A stretch of 64,000 bases of DNA from Thalassobacillus cyri (GCF_900107755.1 NZ_FNQR01000003.1:62001-126000); one strand, 5' to 3'. Shown: positions 53,889 to 62,585, counted from the stretch's first letter. Notes: generated by a model from the sequence alone, not told the origin. Program-made: numbers and translations.

Positions 53889-55297
53889 TAAAACACCTGG
53901 ATCGTTTTCGTTTCTTGACCGGGACTTGAGACATGGGTGGCGCATGACATACAGGGGTCAAAGGAGCGGAGTATCCGTCCAAGCTCTACCGGCTGTTCCG
54001 GATCAGTGATAGTTGTACCCATAACAGCCTGCTCAGCAGTCCCCAGGCTATTCTCGTCCGAAGCAGAATAATCCCAGGCAGATGGTGTAATGATTTGATA
54101 AAAGGAAATCACTCCATCTTCTATTTTCATCCAATGACCCAAGGTGCCACGAGTGGTTTCCACTAAGCCGGCTCCCTGAGCCGATGAAGGGAGCTCCCAC
54201 TCTTTCTGGACCATGTAATCAGGGACGACTTGATCGAGTAACGTCGATATAATACCAACAACCTTCCCTGCTTCCAGTGATCTGGCTATTGTCCGGTCCA
54301 TGGCGGATATACCATTGCGGTAATCACCGCTCAACCATAGCCTTGCCAAAGGGCCCACCTCTACCGCCATCCCGTCATAGCGGGGGGCCTTGACCCAGGT
54401 ATAAGCGTCTTCTTTTTCCATGTCGGGTTCCGGCATTGTTTCAAATGGCTTATATGTCTTTTTCCCTTGATACCAGGAATAATTGATATTCTCCATAATC
54501 AAATCCGCATTAAAACGGGAAGTTTCATTTGTCTTGCCATTAAAAACAAGGGGTTCTGTGTACAAAGTGCCGAGCGCCTCATACCCGTTGAAAGCGCCAC
54601 AAGACATGAGGTTTCCCGGTCCTTTTCCCATCTGGAATAACTCTGGATAATAGCGGCTGATGGTATACGTATCGGGAATCATCTTATCAACGATGAAGTT
54701 TCTTATTTTCTGCAGCATCGACTTGGCTTCAATGATTTTCACTGCGGTCGCAGGCGTCGTGTAGCCGCCTACATAAACCCCATGATTATGCGGGGCTTTC
54801 CCGCCAAATAGCGCTAACAGTTGATGGGCGAGCCGGCTGATGGCAAGCGATTCAAAATAGTGTTCCACGATGGCAGCATTTTCTCGTTCCGGCAGCCTTG
54901 CCGTTCCTTCGTAAGAAGTGAAAAGTGGATGTTCGGGAGGCATTTTTACGTAGTCTGGAACGGAGTACTGGTAGAAGTGGCGGATATGATTCTGTAAAAA
55001 TTCACAGCCGTGGATGATGTCTCTCAAATAGCGTCCCTGCTCCTCCATGGTCACATTCAACGCATCTTCCAAAGCAAGGGATGAGCCTACCGAATGGGCA
55101 GTCGAACAAATCCCGCAAATCCGCTGGGTCAAATAGATGGCGTCAAACGGTTTCCTCCCTTTCATCATTTGTTCAAAACCACGGAACATCATACCTTTCG
55201 TTCGTGCTTCGCTTACTACTCCATTTTCTACCGTGACATCCAGTTCCAAAAATCCGCTAATTCTGGTCACTGGGTTGATGATGATTTTTCGTGCCAT
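53888..55297 (-). CDS. [NiFe] hydrogenase large subunit
   Basis: A 469 aa catalytic subunit that oxidises H2 at a Ni-Fe(CN)2CO site. L1 motif RICGICSTAH has Cys61, Cys64 and His68; L2 motif DPCMSCATH has Cys449, Cys452 and His455. The tail VSSPGQETKTIQVF is removed by the HycI-type protease. Glu in the N-terminal M-x-R-G-F-E region is the usual proton-relay residue. The L1 and L2 patterns fit uptake hydrogenases of groups 1-2, and with the small subunit's features point to group 2. Start 55297 with AAAGGAG, 5 nt after the small-subunit stop. Confidence 0.93.
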   Translation of the reverse strand: MARKIIINPVTRISGFLELDVTVENGVVSEARTKGMMFRGFEQMMKGRKPFDAIYLTQRICGICSTAHSVGSSLALEDALNVTMEEQGRYLRDIIHGCEFLQNHIRHFYQYSVPDYVKMPPEHPLFTSYEGTARLPERENAAIVEHYFESLAISRLAHQLLALFGGKAPHNHGVYVGGYTTPATAVKIIEAKSMLQKIRNFIVDKMIPDTYTISRYYPELFQMGKGPGNLMSCGAFNGYEALGTLYTEPLVFNGKTNETSRFNADLIMENINYSWYQGKKTYKPFETMPEPDMEKEDAYTWVKAPRYDGMAVEVGPLARLWLSGDYRNGISAMDRTIARSLEAGKVVGIISTLLDQVVPDYMVQKEWELPSSAQGAGLVETTRGTLGHWMKIEDGVISFYQIITPSAWDYSASDENSLGTAEQAVMGTTITDPEQPVELGRILRSFDPCMSCATHVSSPGQETKTIQVF

Positions 55298-55302
55298 ACG
55301 AA

Positions 55303-56199
55303 TTACTCCTTTGTTGTGTCATACGAAATGAATGGGGCCATCCGGTCCGGAAATCCGAATTGCGCACAGCCGATGCAGGTGCTGGCTCCGATTGGCCAGT
55401 TGACATGATCGTTCCACTTCCTGGTAGGGCAATCCGTACGTGTCACCGGACCACGGCATCCGACCTTGAACAAACAATATGGCTCCCCCAACTTTTCTGC
55501 AAAAATTCCCTGGTCAAAAAATGGCCTTCTTGGACAGCGGTCATGGATAAGTGTGCTGTAAAACATCAGCGGTCTGTTCATATCATCAAGCTTCGGTTCC
55601 CCGAACATTAACAGGTGAGCAAGTGTCCCAAGAAACCAGTCTGGATTGACCGGACAGCCTGGCAGCTTGATAATATGCCGATCCAGCACTCCTTGCAGTC
55701 CAACCGACTGTGAAAGGTTCGGACGTGCAGCAGAAGGCCCGCCATCGACAGAACACGCGCCGACAGAGATGACATGAGTCGCCTTTTTTCCAAGCAGTTC
55801 AGCCATTTCAAGCCCCGTAACAGGTCTATCCCCAATTTTTCCGACCAGATGATACATGCCGTTATTCTTTAAAGCCACAGCCCCCTCGACAGCCAGGATA
55901 AATTCTTCATCACCAGCGGCAAGATCAAACAGCCGCTGCACCGCCTGTTCTCCTTCGGCTGCCATCAGACTGTTGCTGTACAAGAGATCCACCATCGAGG
56001 TAATCATATATTCGAAATCCGGATTCGATCCGTTCAGAAGAGAGATGATATTGCCAGAACAGCCGTTCAGCTCCAGATAGACTAATTTCTTTTTTTTCAA
56101 ATTGCCTTGGGCCACTTGCCGTTTCGCTTCCCTTGCCAATCTTGCTGCCACTGATTCGTTATCTGTAGACTCTGGGGGCAATACAGGATGCTCACTCAC
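55303..56199 (-). CDS. [NiFe] hydrogenase small subunit, soluble group 2-like
   Basis: A 298 aa Fe-S electron-transfer subunit. No twin-arginine signal, so the enzyme is cytoplasmic or on the inner membrane face. Proximal cluster ligands: Cys47 (G-C-S-G-N), Cys149 (VGACS), Cys182 (PGCP); the fourth position is Asn50, as in cyanobacterial HupS and Huc-type enzymes. Distal ligands: His219 and Cys222 (IHDRCPRR), Cys242, Cys248. Medial ligands: Cys257, Cys275, Cys278 (CIGC). The start is GTG 56199 with AGGGAGG 8 nt upstream and a GTGA overlap with the b5-like gene; a longer frame at 56241 is less likely. Confidence 0.92.
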   Translation of the reverse strand: MSEHPVLPPESTDNESVAARLAREAKRQVAQGNLKKKKLVYLELNGCSGNIISLLNGSNPDFEYMITSMVDLLYSNSLMAAEGEQAVQRLFDLAAGDEEFILAVEGAVALKNNGMYHLVGKIGDRPVTGLEMAELLGKKATHVISVGACSVDGGPSAARPNLSQSVGLQGVLDRHIIKLPGCPVNPDWFLGTLAHLLMFGEPKLDDMNRPLMFYSTLIHDRCPRRPFFDQGIFAEKLGEPYCLFKVGCRGPVTRTDCPTRKWNDHVNWPIGASTCIGCAQFGFPDRMAPFISYDTTKE

Positions 56200-56693
56200 G
56201 CTATCAGCCTCCCTACCGGTACAAGTGTGTCGAGAATCCATTGCTGGCCGGTGTGGCAGGAAGCGAATTCCTGAGTCAAATCCCTGCCTGCTGACAAACC
56301 GAAATGAGTAGCAACCGACCAGGCGGCATTATTGGTAACATCATAAACGACGCCATTTACCGCCACATAGGCAGGCTGACCATTCATACCAGTGAATTGA
56401 GCCAGCTGTTCACGAGTGAACTCCATTTGGTTATTGGCAGTAGGAGCGTTTGTAGAATCGGGAAGCATGGTTTGTGGAGAGTTTTGTAATGGTATGGCTG
56501 CTTGCCCCTGTTGGAAACTCGCCGCAACAAGCAGCTGGTTCAAGAATTGCAGGTGGGCAATCTTATTCCACATCTGATTCAATGTAAGGTTTTTCGTATG
56601 TTCATCCTCTGTTGCATACATTAAGCGAATCAAATAGTTGATTTCAGCAAACGTCAAGTCCATCTGCCTTTGTATCGTTACCATATCTGCCAT
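56196..56693 (-). CDS. Cytochrome b5-like heme/steroid-binding domain protein
   Basis: A 165 aa soluble protein. The N-terminal half (~1-60) is helical with no known family. The C-terminal half (~90-165) is a cytochrome b5-like heme/steroid-binding domain: F-T-R-E-Q-L-A-Q-F, AYVAVNGVVYDVTNNAAW, then His130 and His147 in positions fitting bis-His heme ligation, although the classic HPGG is absent. Starts at ATG 56693 with GGAAGG, and its stop overlaps the small-subunit start by 4 nt. Coupling to the small subunit suggests an electron carrier or adaptor for the hydrogenase; this is inference. Confidence 0.72.
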   Translation of the reverse strand: MADMVTIQRQMDLTFAEINYLIRLMYATEDEHTKNLTLNQMWNKIAHLQFLNQLLVAASFQQGQAAIPLQNSPQTMLPDSTNAPTANNQMEFTREQLAQFTGMNGQPAYVAVNGVVYDVTNNAAWSVATHFGLSAGRDLTQEFASCHTGQQWILDTLVPVGRLIA

Positions 56694-56741
56694 TCAGGGC
56701 ACCTTCCTTTCCAAAGATGAGGTTCATGCTGTCTTGCCCTG

Positions 56742-56996
56742 TCAATATTCCGTTATGGTAACTTCCTTCTCCGTCTGACCTCCGGAAAGGTAGTTCAGTT
56801 CGATTTGCCGCAGCTGGCCGATCAATTGCTCGGTGGAACGTTCCGTTTCTTCAAAATCCAGACGGCACTTTGTCCCCTCTTTATCTGCCACAAGCTGTTT
56901 CCAGCAGCCAATATACGTATGAACGTTTGCAATCGATTCCTGCAGCTGTCTGAATGCCAGCTGCGCCTCCTGACGGTTCAATTTTCCCTGGCACAT
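56742..56996 (-). CDS. Unknown hydrogenase-operon protein, 84 aa
   Basis: Small, soluble, mostly helical and Gln/Glu-rich (QEAQLAFRQLQESIANVHTYIG...ERSTEQLIGQLRQIELNYL), with three Cys (~2, ~31, ~44). It lies between hypE (22 nt) and the b5-like gene (48 nt). No family is recognised. AAGGAG is 7 nt before ATG 56996. Position suggests a helper or structural partner of the hydrogenase. Confidence 0.6.
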   Translation of the reverse strand: MCQGKLNRQEAQLAFRQLQESIANVHTYIGCWKQLVADKEGTKCRLDFEETERSTEQLIGQLRQIELNYLSGGQTEKEVTITEY

Positions 56997-57018
56997 CCAA
57001 CCACTCCTTCTCCTTGTG

Positions 57019-58020
57019 TTAACAAATCCGGGGCAAGGGTTCTCCGGACAACATATCTAATACGCGTGTACCTCCAAACTCGGTTTTCAATAGCAACTGA
57101 CCACTGCCCTCTGTCACTTCCCCTATCGCTGCAGCCATTTCATGACCCGGGATATCCTGCAAAAATTGGACAAGTGCTTCCGCTTCTTGCGGACCTGCAA
57201 TCAACAGCACTTTTCCCTCATTCGCCATGTAGGCTGCATCCAGCCCCATCAATTCCAGGGTGCCCCTCACCTCTGGCTTGACCGGTATCCGTTCTTCTTC
57301 AAGTACAATATTCAAGGTTGTTTTCAAGGCGATTTCTTTTAAGGTTGTTGCAATTCCTCCTCTCGTCGGATCACGCATGAAACGTACCGTTTTAAATTCC
57401 TCCGTAATCTTTTTTATCACCGCATGAAGCAGCTGGCAGTCACTCGTAATCGGAGCTGTAAAAGGAATTCCCATCCGTTCCCCTAATACGGCTGCGGCAT
57501 GCTCGCCTATCCCTCCATTTATAATTACTCGATCTCCTGGCTGAATATGATGATAAGCTAGTTGGACGCCCTGCTCACGATACCCGATGCCTGTGGTATT
57601 AATATACAGCTGGTCGCACTTACCTCTTTCCACTACCTTGGTATCACCTGTTACAATCCGGATTCCTGCTTCCTTTGCTGTCGCAGCAAACGACTGGACA
57701 ATTTTCTTTAAAAGCTTCATTTCCAGTCCTTCTTCTAATATAAACCCAACAGACATGTAAGCAGGCCGGGCACCACTGACAGCCAGATCATTGATTGTAC
57801 CGGTCACTGCAAGCTTCCCGATATCCCCGCCTGGGAATTCTACCGGATTGATGACAAATGAATCCGTGCTGACCACCAGATCCCCGCTCTGAAATGGCAG
57901 AACTGCCGCATCATGTTCCTGTTCCAATTCAGCATCACCGAATGCAGCTTGAAAAACTTCACTTATCAACTGATGCGTCTGGCTCCCACCATCTCCGTGG
58001 GACAATAAAATTTTCTTCAT
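57019..58020 (-). CDS. hypE: Hydrogenase maturation protein HypE
   Basis: A 333 aa enzyme that dehydrates carbamoyl to a cyanide ligand on its C-terminal Cys. The ending P-R-I-C is the required acceptor. PurM/AIR-synthase-like folds: HGDGGSQTH (~8-16), LVVSTDSFVINP, GDTKVV and RDPTRGGIATTLKEIA. Start 58020 has AAGGAG 8 nt upstream; a longer frame overlaps hypD. Works with HypF (adjacent) and HypCD. Confidence 0.92.
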   Translation of the reverse strand: MKKILLSHGDGGSQTHQLISEVFQAAFGDAELEQEHDAAVLPFQSGDLVVSTDSFVINPVEFPGGDIGKLAVTGTINDLAVSGARPAYMSVGFILEEGLEMKLLKKIVQSFAATAKEAGIRIVTGDTKVVERGKCDQLYINTTGIGYREQGVQLAYHHIQPGDRVIINGGIGEHAAAVLGERMGIPFTAPITSDCQLLHAVIKKITEEFKTVRFMRDPTRGGIATTLKEIALKTTLNIVLEEERIPVKPEVRGTLELMGLDAAYMANEGKVLLIAGPQEAEALVQFLQDIPGHEMAAAIGEVTEGSGQLLLKTEFGGTRVLDMLSGEPLPRIC

Positions 58021-58033
58021 CCTAACCGCTCCT

Positions 58034-59152
58034 TCATTTGGACAACGAATGCTTTTGCCGTTCATATTGATAGTAGGTCGAGCAGGTGCCCTCGGAAGAT
58101 ACCATGCATGGTCCGAGAGGATTATCCGGCGTACAGGCTGTGGCGAACAGCTTGCAATCAAACGGCCCCTCTTTCCCTTTCACAATTTCTCCGCAACGGC
58201 ACCCTTTCACCACCCTCGACTTCGGCTTGACAGCGAGAATGTTTTTCCTGGCATCAAACTTCTCATAATCAGAATGAATGGTCAGCCCACTTTCCGGAAG
58301 CTTGCCAAATCCCCGCCAGGAGGGAGAATGGACTTTAAACACTTCACCAAGTAAATGCTTAGCGCGTTCATTACCGAATTCCCTTACATTTCGTTGATAA
58401 TTATTTTGGATGACACGCATCGGCTTCTCCATTTCCTTCAGCAATAATACGACCGATGTCAATAAATCAATCGGTTCAAATCCACTGATGACAGCCGGAA
58501 CATTGTACTTTTCCAGGCCTCGCCAGCCATCACGGCCGATAATCACTGACACGTGACCAGGCAGTACAAAGCCGTCAATTTTATGGTCACTATCTTGAAG
58601 CAGAGATTCCACAGCAGGAGGTGTCAGCTTATGGGCGGCATAGACATAATAGTTATCTACTTCCTGGTCTTTGGCTTTTTTCAACGTCAGCGCAATACTG
58701 GGGGCAGTCGTTTCAAATCCTACTCCTAAAAAAACGACCCGCTTACCGGGATTATCTTTTGCGATTTCTAACGCTTGTGACGGAGCATGTACGATGCGGA
58801 TATCCGCCCCATTCGCCCGCTCCTGGTATAAGTTCGACTTTGTCCCCGGCACCTTCATCATATCTCCGAAAGTCGTTACGATGACGTCCTCACATTTCGC
58901 ATAGGCAATCATTTGATCAATATCGCTTTGATCCGTAACACAGACAGGGCAACCGGGACCGCTGATCAGATTGACATAAGGAGCCAGCAAATCTCTTACT
59001 CCGGTTTTTGAAAAAGCGACCGTATGAGTACCGCACACTTCCATGAAATTGAGCTTTCTCCCCACGCGTTCGTGTTGTTCTTTTAACAGAGGTGCTGCCT
59101 TGCGGAAAAGTCGCTTGAACAATGGACCATTACGATAAGCCAACAGGTTCAT
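58034..59152 (-). CDS. hypD: Hydrogenase maturation protein HypD
   Basis: A 372 aa Fe-S scaffold that assembles Fe(CN)2CO with HypC. Conserved signatures are EVCGTHT (~40-46), SGPGCPVC (~66-73), the GVGFETTAP strand, PGHVSVIIG and the C-terminal Cys-rich CRCGEIVKG...CKLFATACTP that holds the [4Fe-4S] cluster. ATG 59152 overlaps the hypC stop by 4 nt and has AAGGAG upstream; the longer frame's extra residues encode the ribosome binding site. Confidence 0.92.
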   Translation of the reverse strand: MNLLAYRNGPLFKRLFRKAAPLLKEQHERVGRKLNFMEVCGTHTVAFSKTGVRDLLAPYVNLISGPGCPVCVTDQSDIDQMIAYAKCEDVIVTTFGDMMKVPGTKSNLYQERANGADIRIVHAPSQALEIAKDNPGKRVVFLGVGFETTAPSIALTLKKAKDQEVDNYYVYAAHKLTPPAVESLLQDSDHKIDGFVLPGHVSVIIGRDGWRGLEKYNVPAVISGFEPIDLLTSVVLLLKEMEKPMRVIQNNYQRNVREFGNERAKHLLGEVFKVHSPSWRGFGKLPESGLTIHSDYEKFDARKNILAVKPKSRVVKGCRCGEIVKGKEGPFDCKLFATACTPDNPLGPCMVSSEGTCSTYYQYERQKHSLSK

Positions 59153-59367
59153 TCCAACAGCTCCTTCCAAAAATCTAATGATTGTATGGCCTGTTCTTCG
59201 TCAATGACCTGGATTGCTTCTCCTGCATGCACCAGCACATACTGTCCGGTTTCCACCGCCTCAAGTAATTCCACGCCCACCATGATCCTGCTTCCTAAAT
59301 AATCAACAATAGCGGTACATTTTTTCTCCCCAATTTCAACGACCCTTGCCGGCATTGATAGACACAT
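59149..59367 (-). CDS. hypC: Hydrogenase maturation chaperone HypC
   Basis: A 72 aa chaperone. The start M-C-L-S-M-P is diagnostic: Cys2 binds the Fe(CN)2CO unit and passes it to the large subunit. VDYLGSRIMVGVELLE and VLVHAGEAIQVIDEEQA complete the family profile. It overlaps hypF by 32 nt and hypD by 4 nt. Confidence 0.92.
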   Translation of the reverse strand: MCLSMPARVVEIGEKKCTAIVDYLGSRIMVGVELLEAVETGQYVLVHAGEAIQVIDEEQAIQSLDFWKELLE

Positions 59368-61678
59368 TATTTTTGCTACACCTCCATTTTGCTACAGCCG
59401 CTTGCCCCAAAGCGATGTTGCCATCTCCTGCTGGCACCTGCCGATGAGTGAATTCGGAATATCCATGCTGTTCGAGCAGATGCTTCGTAACTTTTACGAG
59501 ATATCGGTTCTGCCACACTCCGCCACTTAGTACAACCGGAAGTTTACTCGTTTCCCCTGCAGCGATACAAACTCCCGCGCAAACCATTTCAGCAATCGTA
59601 TGATGAAACTTTGCTGCAATCGTCTCTTTTGCTATACCGTGATGGATATCTGCCAGAATTCCCTGGATCATTCCATCAATCTTCCATTCTCCTTGAGCGA
59701 TCGTAAACTCATAAATGTCTGAAGTCTCGGGTTCTAAGGATTGCTTCTCCATCATTTCACTCAACAGAACAGCGGCTTCCCCTTCATACGAACTTTTTTT
59801 ACATAAACCAAGCATCGCAGCTACCGCGTCAAACAATCTTCCCGCGCTGCTCACCCGAATCCCCTGACTTCCTTGTAATTGAGCAGCTACAAGAGGGACC
59901 TGATATTCCGTAAAAAGTTCCGCTGCAGTTTTACTCGCCATTTCTTTATCCTCTACAGCTTCGTAAATCAGTGAAACTGCCATCATCCATGGATGACGGA
60001 TTGCTGCTTCTCCACCTGGAAGACTAACGGGTTGCAGATGGACATTGCGCTCGAAATTGCTATAGTCTCCGGTGAGTATTTCAAATCCCCACATCGTGCC
60101 GTCTGTTCCATATCCGGTCCCATCAAGAATGCAACCAATGACAGGGGTTTCCAGCTGGTGTTCAGCCATGCAAGCAGCCATATGGGCATGATGGTGATAG
60201 ACAGGTAAGGGATTTTCCAGGCCAGCGGTTAGCTCCTTTGAAATCATATAAGCAGGATGGGGATCGTAAGCGATCACTTCCGGATTTTTTTCCGACAGGG
60301 ACAGCACATGATCCAGCCGCTCCTGATAGCTTGCTAGACTTTCTAAACTATCGATATCTCCGATGTGCTGACTGAGCAATGCTTTATCGTTGTCTAAAAC
60401 GCAAAAAGTGTTCTTCATTTCTGCCCCTGCCCCCAGAACAGCAGGTGCTTCCCCACTTGTGGGAATGGAGATCGAGTCAGGGACGAACCCTCTCGCTCTT
60501 CTGATCAGAGAAAATTGCCCGTTCATGCTTTGGCCCACCGAATCATCAATACGAGTGACAATAGCGCGGTCATGTATCAAAAAGCCTTCAACCATCCCCT
60601 TCAACTGGGTCAGGGCCTCATCATTTGTTTTGGCAATAGGAAGACCGCTTCGGTTGCCACTCGTTGCTATGATCAACTCAGGACCTTGGGTGAATAGCAA
60701 GTGGTGGAGCGGGGTATAAGCCATCATCACTCCAATTCTGTACAAGCCAGGGGCAATTGCATCCAAAGGCAGGGCTTCCTTCGCTTTTTGTTTAGGAGTA
60801 AGCAAGACGATTGGAGCCTGTGGGGATTTCAACGCTTTGCGTTCCGTTTCATCGAGATTAAAATACTGTTCGATTACGTTGATGTCCCCTGCCATTAAAG
60901 CAAGCGGCTTGCTCGGACGATTCTTTCGTTTTCGCAAGCGTTCAATAGCTTGTTTGCTCAAGGCGTTGCACATCAAATGGAAACCGCCGATTCCTTTTAC
61001 TGCAAGCGTGCCATTAGTGCCCAGGACATCGGCAGCTCTCCGCAGCCAATCATTCTCCTGCTCTTTTCCATTTTCATTGACAAACTTCATCTGCGGCCCA
61101 CAGACAGGACAAGCGATCGTCTGGGCATGAAAACGCCTATTATTCGGGTCTTCATATACTTGCTGGCAATCTTCACATAATACAAACGTGCTCATGGAGG
61201 TAGTTTTCCGGTCATAGGGAAGTTTCTCAATCACCGTATACCTTGGACCGCAGTACGTACAGCTGGTGAACGGATACTGATAATAACGGCTTGTCTCATC
61301 GTGAATTTCTGCGAGACATTCCTCACAAACAGCTAGGTCGGCCGGAAAAGCGGTGGCAGCTTTATCATTCTTTTCACTTTGCTTGATTGAGAAATTTTCA
61401 TCTCCCGAAGGAAACAGCACTTTACCTTTGAGAGCATCGATCCGGGCCGGCGCAGCTGTCTCTGTTTTCAAAGCATGGTAGAAAGCATCAATGTCTCCTT
61501 TTCTTCCTTCCACTTCAATGGATACTTTTCCAGCATTGTTAAGGACAAATCCAGTCAGGTGGTTCTTCTGAGCCAGCCGATAAATGTAGGGACGAAAACC
61601 TACCCCCTGAACGACACCTGTCACGTCCAGTCGAAGTCTTTTACCTGTGTTTGCGCCACCCAGCTTTCCTTTAGCCAC
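59336..61678 (-). CDS. hypF: Carbamoyltransferase HypF
   Basis: A 780 aa multidomain enzyme that makes carbamoyl-AMP and transfers it to HypE. Acylphosphatase domain (~14-100; VQGVGFRPYIYRLA), zinc fingers with four CxxC pairs (CEECLAEI..CTYCGPRY, CEDCQQVY..CPVCGP), a YrdC-like domain (~200-400, LAVKGIGGFHLMCNA) and a Kae1-like C-terminal domain with HHHAHMAACMAEH (~470). GTG 61678 is the start, with GGAGG 8 nt upstream, overlapping hypB by 58 nt. Confidence 0.92.
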   Translation of the reverse strand: MAKGKLGGANTGKRLRLDVTGVVQGVGFRPYIYRLAQKNHLTGFVLNNAGKVSIEVEGRKGDIDAFYHALKTETAAPARIDALKGKVLFPSGDENFSIKQSEKNDKAATAFPADLAVCEECLAEIHDETSRYYQYPFTSCTYCGPRYTVIEKLPYDRKTTSMSTFVLCEDCQQVYEDPNNRRFHAQTIACPVCGPQMKFVNENGKEQENDWLRRAADVLGTNGTLAVKGIGGFHLMCNALSKQAIERLRKRKNRPSKPLALMAGDINVIEQYFNLDETERKALKSPQAPIVLLTPKQKAKEALPLDAIAPGLYRIGVMMAYTPLHHLLFTQGPELIIATSGNRSGLPIAKTNDEALTQLKGMVEGFLIHDRAIVTRIDDSVGQSMNGQFSLIRRARGFVPDSISIPTSGEAPAVLGAGAEMKNTFCVLDNDKALLSQHIGDIDSLESLASYQERLDHVLSLSEKNPEVIAYDPHPAYMISKELTAGLENPLPVYHHHAHMAACMAEHQLETPVIGCILDGTGYGTDGTMWGFEILTGDYSNFERNVHLQPVSLPGGEAAIRHPWMMAVSLIYEAVEDKEMASKTAAELFTEYQVPLVAAQLQGSQGIRVSSAGRLFDAVAAMLGLCKKSSYEGEAAVLLSEMMEKQSLEPETSDIYEFTIAQGEWKIDGMIQGILADIHHGIAKETIAAKFHHTIAEMVCAGVCIAAGETSKLPVVLSGGVWQNRYLVKVTKHLLEQHGYSEFTHRQVPAGDGNIALGQAAVAKWRCSKNNVSINAGKGR

Positions 61679-62304
61679 TTAGTCCACCTCCCGATCCCTT
61701 CTCCATTGTGTGCGGATAATTCAAAAATCGGGGCATCTGGATTGAGCTGTTGGACATCATCTCTGAATTGCTTCAAATCAAATCCTACATAAGGCAGTAA
61801 ATCTATTTTATTCAGAAGAATGACATCAGCTTTTTCAAAAACAGTTGGATATTTAACCACCTTATCGACACCTTCTGTGGTGCTTAGCAGCGCGACATCC
61901 ACATGCTCGCCTAAATCGAACGCTGCTGGACAGACAAGGTTGCCGACATTCTCGATCACCATCAGATCAATCTCATTCAATGGAAACCGAGAAAGCACCC
62001 CTGCTACCATTTTGGCATCCAGGTGGCAGGCTCCGTGCGTATTGATCTGCACCGCCTTTACATTGTGTTTCGCAATACGGGCCGCATCTAAGTCAGTTGC
62101 CACATCCCCTTCAATCACTCCGATATTCATGAAAGTTTTCAAATGCTCGATTGTTTTTTCCAGGACAGAGGTTTTCCCTGAACCTGGGCTGCTGATCAAA
62201 TTAATCGTGAAGATATTTTCATCATAAAAACGGGTACGATTCTGCTCTGCATATGTCTTATTGGTTTGGAGCACATCCTGTTTCATGGGGATATGTTTAG
62301 TCAC
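61621..62304 (-). CDS. hypB: Hydrogenase nickel incorporation GTPase HypB
   Basis: A 227 aa GTPase delivering Ni with HypA. G1 NLISSPGSGKTSVLEK (~42-57), G3-like VIENVGNLVCP and the NKIDLLPYVGFD base motif are clear; the family Cys-His metal motif G-A-C-H-L-D is present. No His-rich Ni-storage stretch occurs at the N terminus. GTG 62304 is preferred, with AGGAGAGG 6 nt upstream; it overlaps hypA by 8 nt. Confidence 0.9.
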   Translation of the reverse strand: MTKHIPMKQDVLQTNKTYAEQNRTRFYDENIFTINLISSPGSGKTSVLEKTIEHLKTFMNIGVIEGDVATDLDAARIAKHNVKAVQINTHGACHLDAKMVAGVLSRFPLNEIDLMVIENVGNLVCPAAFDLGEHVDVALLSTTEGVDKVVKYPTVFEKADVILLNKIDLLPYVGFDLKQFRDDVQQLNPDAPIFELSAHNGEGIGRWTKWLKESWVAQTQVKDFDWT

Positions 62305-62548
62305 TTGCTTCCTCTCCTTCAATATAATCGATATAAAAATCATTTCCTTCGACAATCTCCCATTTCAGCTCTGCTTCAGCTGCCGGTTCCTTCCGCAGCG
62401 TATCAAAGGCAAACTGCAGCGCCTCAGGCATGACCATCATCTGGTTACCAATCGTTAATTTGATCGTCGTAACCTTATCCATTCCTTCCTGTCTTGATGC
62501 TTGTTCCACATGTACTAACACTTCATAGATCAGACTAACTTCATGCAT
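62297..62548 (-). CDS. hypA: Hydrogenase nickel incorporation protein HypA, zinc domain missing
   Basis: An 83 aa Ni chaperone. The start MHEVSL carries His2, which binds Ni. VTTIKLTIGNQMMVMPEALQFAFDTL is the family core. Usual HypA proteins are ~113 aa with a zinc finger of two CxxC pairs; here the chain ends WEIVEGNDFYIDYIEGEEASD with no Cys at all. The gene overlaps hypB, so this is an intact truncated design, not a frameshift I can point to. ATG 62548 has AGGTG 6 nt upstream. Confidence 0.82.
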   Translation of the reverse strand: MHEVSLIYEVLVHVEQASRQEGMDKVTTIKLTIGNQMMVMPEALQFAFDTLRKEPAAEAELKWEIVEGNDFYIDYIEGEEASD

Positions 62549-62572
62549 TGCGCTCACCTATTTCATCCATAG

Positions 62573-62585
62573 TACATCGTATGTA
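62573..62585 (-). promoter_or_regulatory. Palindrome upstream of hypA
   Basis: TACAT-CGT-ATGTA, 25 nt upstream of the hypA start. A possible operator for the hydrogenase operon; no regulator gene is adjacent. The 62586-62848 gap otherwise shows AT-rich promoter-like sequence on both strands but no gene. Confidence 0.35.
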
